A stretch of 64,000 bases of DNA from Periplaneta americana (taxonomy: Eukaryota > Arthropoda > Insecta > Blattodea > Blattidae). Positions 63,590-64,000 of the stretch are shown here, piece by piece. The notes beneath the pieces are model-generated. The model ran no database searches and was not told the DNA's origin. It worked only from the letters and a program-made list of their open reading frames with translations. Numbering within the stretch: the first letter of the stretch is position 1; each line of letters opens with the position of its first letter. The position numbers were made by a program, and so were the translations under genes. The DNA is taken from contig NC_091131.1 of the NCBI RefSeq assembly GCF_040183065.1, positions 9,044,501 through 9,108,500 of the forward strand, read 5' to 3'.

Positions 63590-64000
63590 CTTTAGCTCGC
63601 CCCTGAAAGAGTAGAACTCGTGCTCAGGGACGGATTCCTGAATTGAAATTAATAATTATACAATACAATTTGTCTTATGTCTACCGTGCAATTATAGTAC
63701 ATAAATTTAAATTTACAGTTTTTCAATTTTTATAAAATCCATACATAACTTTTTTAATTTAATACTAGAACTATTAGAATTGACAAGATTAGGATATTTA
63801 AATATAAATTTGTTATATATTATTGGGCCTAAATTACTATTATGATTAAATACTGTAACAGTGTTGCATTTTGGTTCAAACAATCTTAAAGAATTCATAC
63901 CTTTTGTTTCATAACTATGAGAATACAATTCAAAATTATTTCGATTTTTATGTATGAATTTTATTAATACAATATAATAAATCTGTTTTACGTTAAGTAC
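63590..64000 (-). mobile_element. LINE 3' end, cut by the window edge
   Basis: The minus-strand frame at 63713-63928 reads HSYETKGMNSLRLFEPKCNT and GPIIYNKFIFKYPNLVNSNS and KLKKLCMDFIK, the last block of a CR1/Jockey-group reverse transcriptase (Y-x-T-R, G-P-x-I-Y-N-x-L-P, F-K-x-x-L patterns, with K for R and F for L-P here). The 3' UTR holds CCCTGAGCACGAGTTCTACT in reverse. The rest of the element would lie beyond 64000. Confidence 0.7.

Overview
The window looks like a stretch of a cockroach nuclear genome, most likely the American cockroach (Periplaneta) or a close blattodean. The organism call rests on base composition (AT-rich, many AAT/ATT and TAAA microsatellites), on the insect types of transposon present, and on my familiarity with the peptides that the commonest SINE yields when translated; it is an inference. 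I found no convincing single-copy host gene, no rRNA and no CRISPR. Almost everything recognisable is a transposable element, nearly all of it decayed, so this is intergenic or intronic accessory DNA.

Layout. 0-5.4 kb: LINE 3' ends, one SINE, a tRNA-like fragment, unassigned DNA. 5.45-7.57 kb: a minisatellite of about 65-70 units of 30 bp. 8.9-11.9 kb: a 3 kb hAT element with 8-bp target duplications, a decayed transposase, and a nested Tigger/pogo-like element that keeps a 50-residue CENP-B-type helix-turn-helix. 12.1-14.6 kb: a CAGTGGCGG-ended hAT-like element, a SINE, a LINE and a DDE transposase tail. 14.7-15.8 and 55.7-57.4 kb: two copies of a CAGGGACATC-ended DNA element. 16.4-17.6 kb: a P-superfamily-like element with 29-bp perfect inverted repeats, 7-bp target duplications and a THAP-domain remnant; a 169-bp miniature derivative lies at 47.6 kb. 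18.5 kb: a foldback element. 19-23.9 kb: LINEs and SINEs. 24-27 kb: mostly unassigned DNA. 27.3-28.5 kb: a decayed gene of unknown family, then a LINE. 28.9-30.0 and 53.6-55.0 kb: two copies of an element with 4-bp target duplications, the second split by a SINE whose empty site survives in the first. 31-36 kb: LINEs, a tRNA-like unit, SINE C and a second CAGTGGCGG element. 36.3-37.9 and 62.6-63.5 kb: two non-autonomous Helitrons. 40.8-43.1 kb: a CR1-like LINE whose TAAA tail has grown to about 1.26 kb. 43.9-45.6 kb: hAT and Tc1-like transposase remains. 46.0-46.7 and 59.0-60.0 kb: palindromes built from tRNA-like units. 50.5-51.6 kb: a mariner element broken by SINE C. 57.7-58.7 and 63.6-64 kb: LINE remnants. 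61.2-62.1 kb: a DDE transposase pseudogene split by SINE B.

The parts interact only as mobile DNA. LINEs presumably supplied the machinery that moved the SINEs (variable target duplications, 5' truncation). The DNA elements left copies with inverted ends, and insertions inside insertions give a relative order of events. The most unusual features are the P-like/THAP element with its miniature derivative, and the tRNA-like units that share an odd anticodon loop and sit in large inverted repeats.
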